DNA from: Cryptomeria japonica
Lineage: Eukaryota; Streptophyta; Pinopsida; Cupressales; Cupressaceae
NCBI RefSeq assembly: GCF_030272615.1
Contig: NC_081405.1
Coordinates: 603,742,677 to 603,806,676, forward strand
Direction: 5' to 3'
Length of the DNA: 64,000 nt
The translations under genes were made by a program, and so were the position numbers. Every line of letters starts with the position of its first letter. Within the stretch, counting starts at the first letter, position 1. The notes beneath the pieces are model-generated. The model was not told where the DNA came from. It was given only the letters and a program-made list of their open reading frames with translations, and did not search any database. Positions 63,412 to 64,000 of this stretch are shown here, piece after piece.

Positions 63412-64000
63412 TGAGTCTAAAAGTCTGAGAGGGGGGGGGGTGAATTAGTATCTAACCGGTTAACAAATTTTCAGACCTTATTAAGTATTTTTCTTTCCAA
63501 AATAATGTACCAGTAAACAAGAATTAATGTAGTAAATATGAGCAATAAAGACAACATAGAAAGAACACCATAACACAAGACTTTTGGTGAGGAAACCCGG
63601 TGTGGGAAAAACCTCAGTGGGATTTGTGACCCACAATATTCACTCACTGGCCAATGAATGGATATTACTTACAATAAGGTGCCTACACACAGGAAAGCCA
63701 ACTACCTAGAGCTCATTGCTCAAATACAAAAAGGAAGTCTCACTGACTTACAAAATGGATTATGAGAATCCAATATAATGTACTGCTGCAAAAGCATCTA
63801 CTATGCCAGGTTCAGTACCGGTTTAAGCTCATACAATAACCATAAACCCTTCTACAAAATCTACCTTAATATTTGCTCTACATATCCATCATATCTATCC
63901 CTTAATCATGTATATCACCCAAAATGATGTACAAGATCTCATACTTATATATGAGTCTTATTACAACATGCCATGTCGGCTTACAAAAAGATATTACAAT
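63412..64000 (-). repeat. Start of another Copia-type LTR, cut by the window end
   Basis: On the plus strand it begins TGAGTCTAAAAGTC and has a run of ten G at 63431-63440 followed by TGAATTAG. GAGGAAACCC, GTGGGAAAAACCTC and GTGGGATTTGTGACCCAC (63583-63633) parallel the LTRs of Copia element 2. Overall it is a different family member. The element body, if any, lies to the right. Confidence 0.7.

Overview
This is a plant nuclear genome window made almost entirely of nested retrotransposons. I find no convincing host gene, rRNA, tRNA or CRISPR array. The element types are an L1-like LINE with a DUF4283-type ORF1, three large Ty3 elements with additional RNase H domains, Copia elements with tRNA-iMet-like primer sites, and a plant mobile domain (PMD) gene. 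Together with the dense nesting they fit a very large seed-plant genome. A gymnosperm is my guess, but nothing here proves it.

Layout. (1) 1-~6590: LINE on the minus strand, 3' end outside the window, with an unusual pair of near-palindromes between ORF1 and ORF2. (2) ~6600-16520: decayed Ty3 element A, minus strand; its right LTR region is interrupted by a Copia-type solo LTR (14532-16011) flanked by ATAAT. (3) 16521-37901: Copia element 1, plus strand, coding only Gag and protease plus an acidic tail. (4) Inside it, 17196-34507: Ty3 element B, minus strand. It has 783-bp LTRs at both ends of a 16-kb unit, then a partial second internal region, so it is a tandem LTR-internal-LTR-internal remnant. 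(5) 38374-61912: older Ty3 element C, minus strand, with its right LTR region split by Copia element 2 (49895-57490, minus strand, TTCCA target duplication). (6) 61913-64000: a Copia gag fragment and the start of another Copia LTR.

Element B is the most interesting part. Its gag-pol is a single 2,505-codon frame (30271 to 22757) with no frameshift and about twelve nonsense codons, each reachable by one C-to-T or G-to-A change. It carries gag, protease, a G-patch, RT, RNase H, a second archaeal-type RNase H, and integrase. On the opposite strand next to its 3' LTR is a separate gene unit: TATA box, short first exon, a 628-bp intron that joins in phase, and a PMD exon with a glutamine-rich and coiled-coil tail. 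The intron holds a tandem array of short hairpins whose stems show compensatory changes. The leaders of the sense and antisense units share the same motif family in the same transcript orientation. Element C contrasts with B: its extra RNase H lies upstream of RT, while the RNase H behind RT has lost its usual first catalytic residue.

Inferred order of events: Ty3 A and C are oldest, Copia 1 and Copia 2 came later, and Ty3 B entered Copia 1 most recently.
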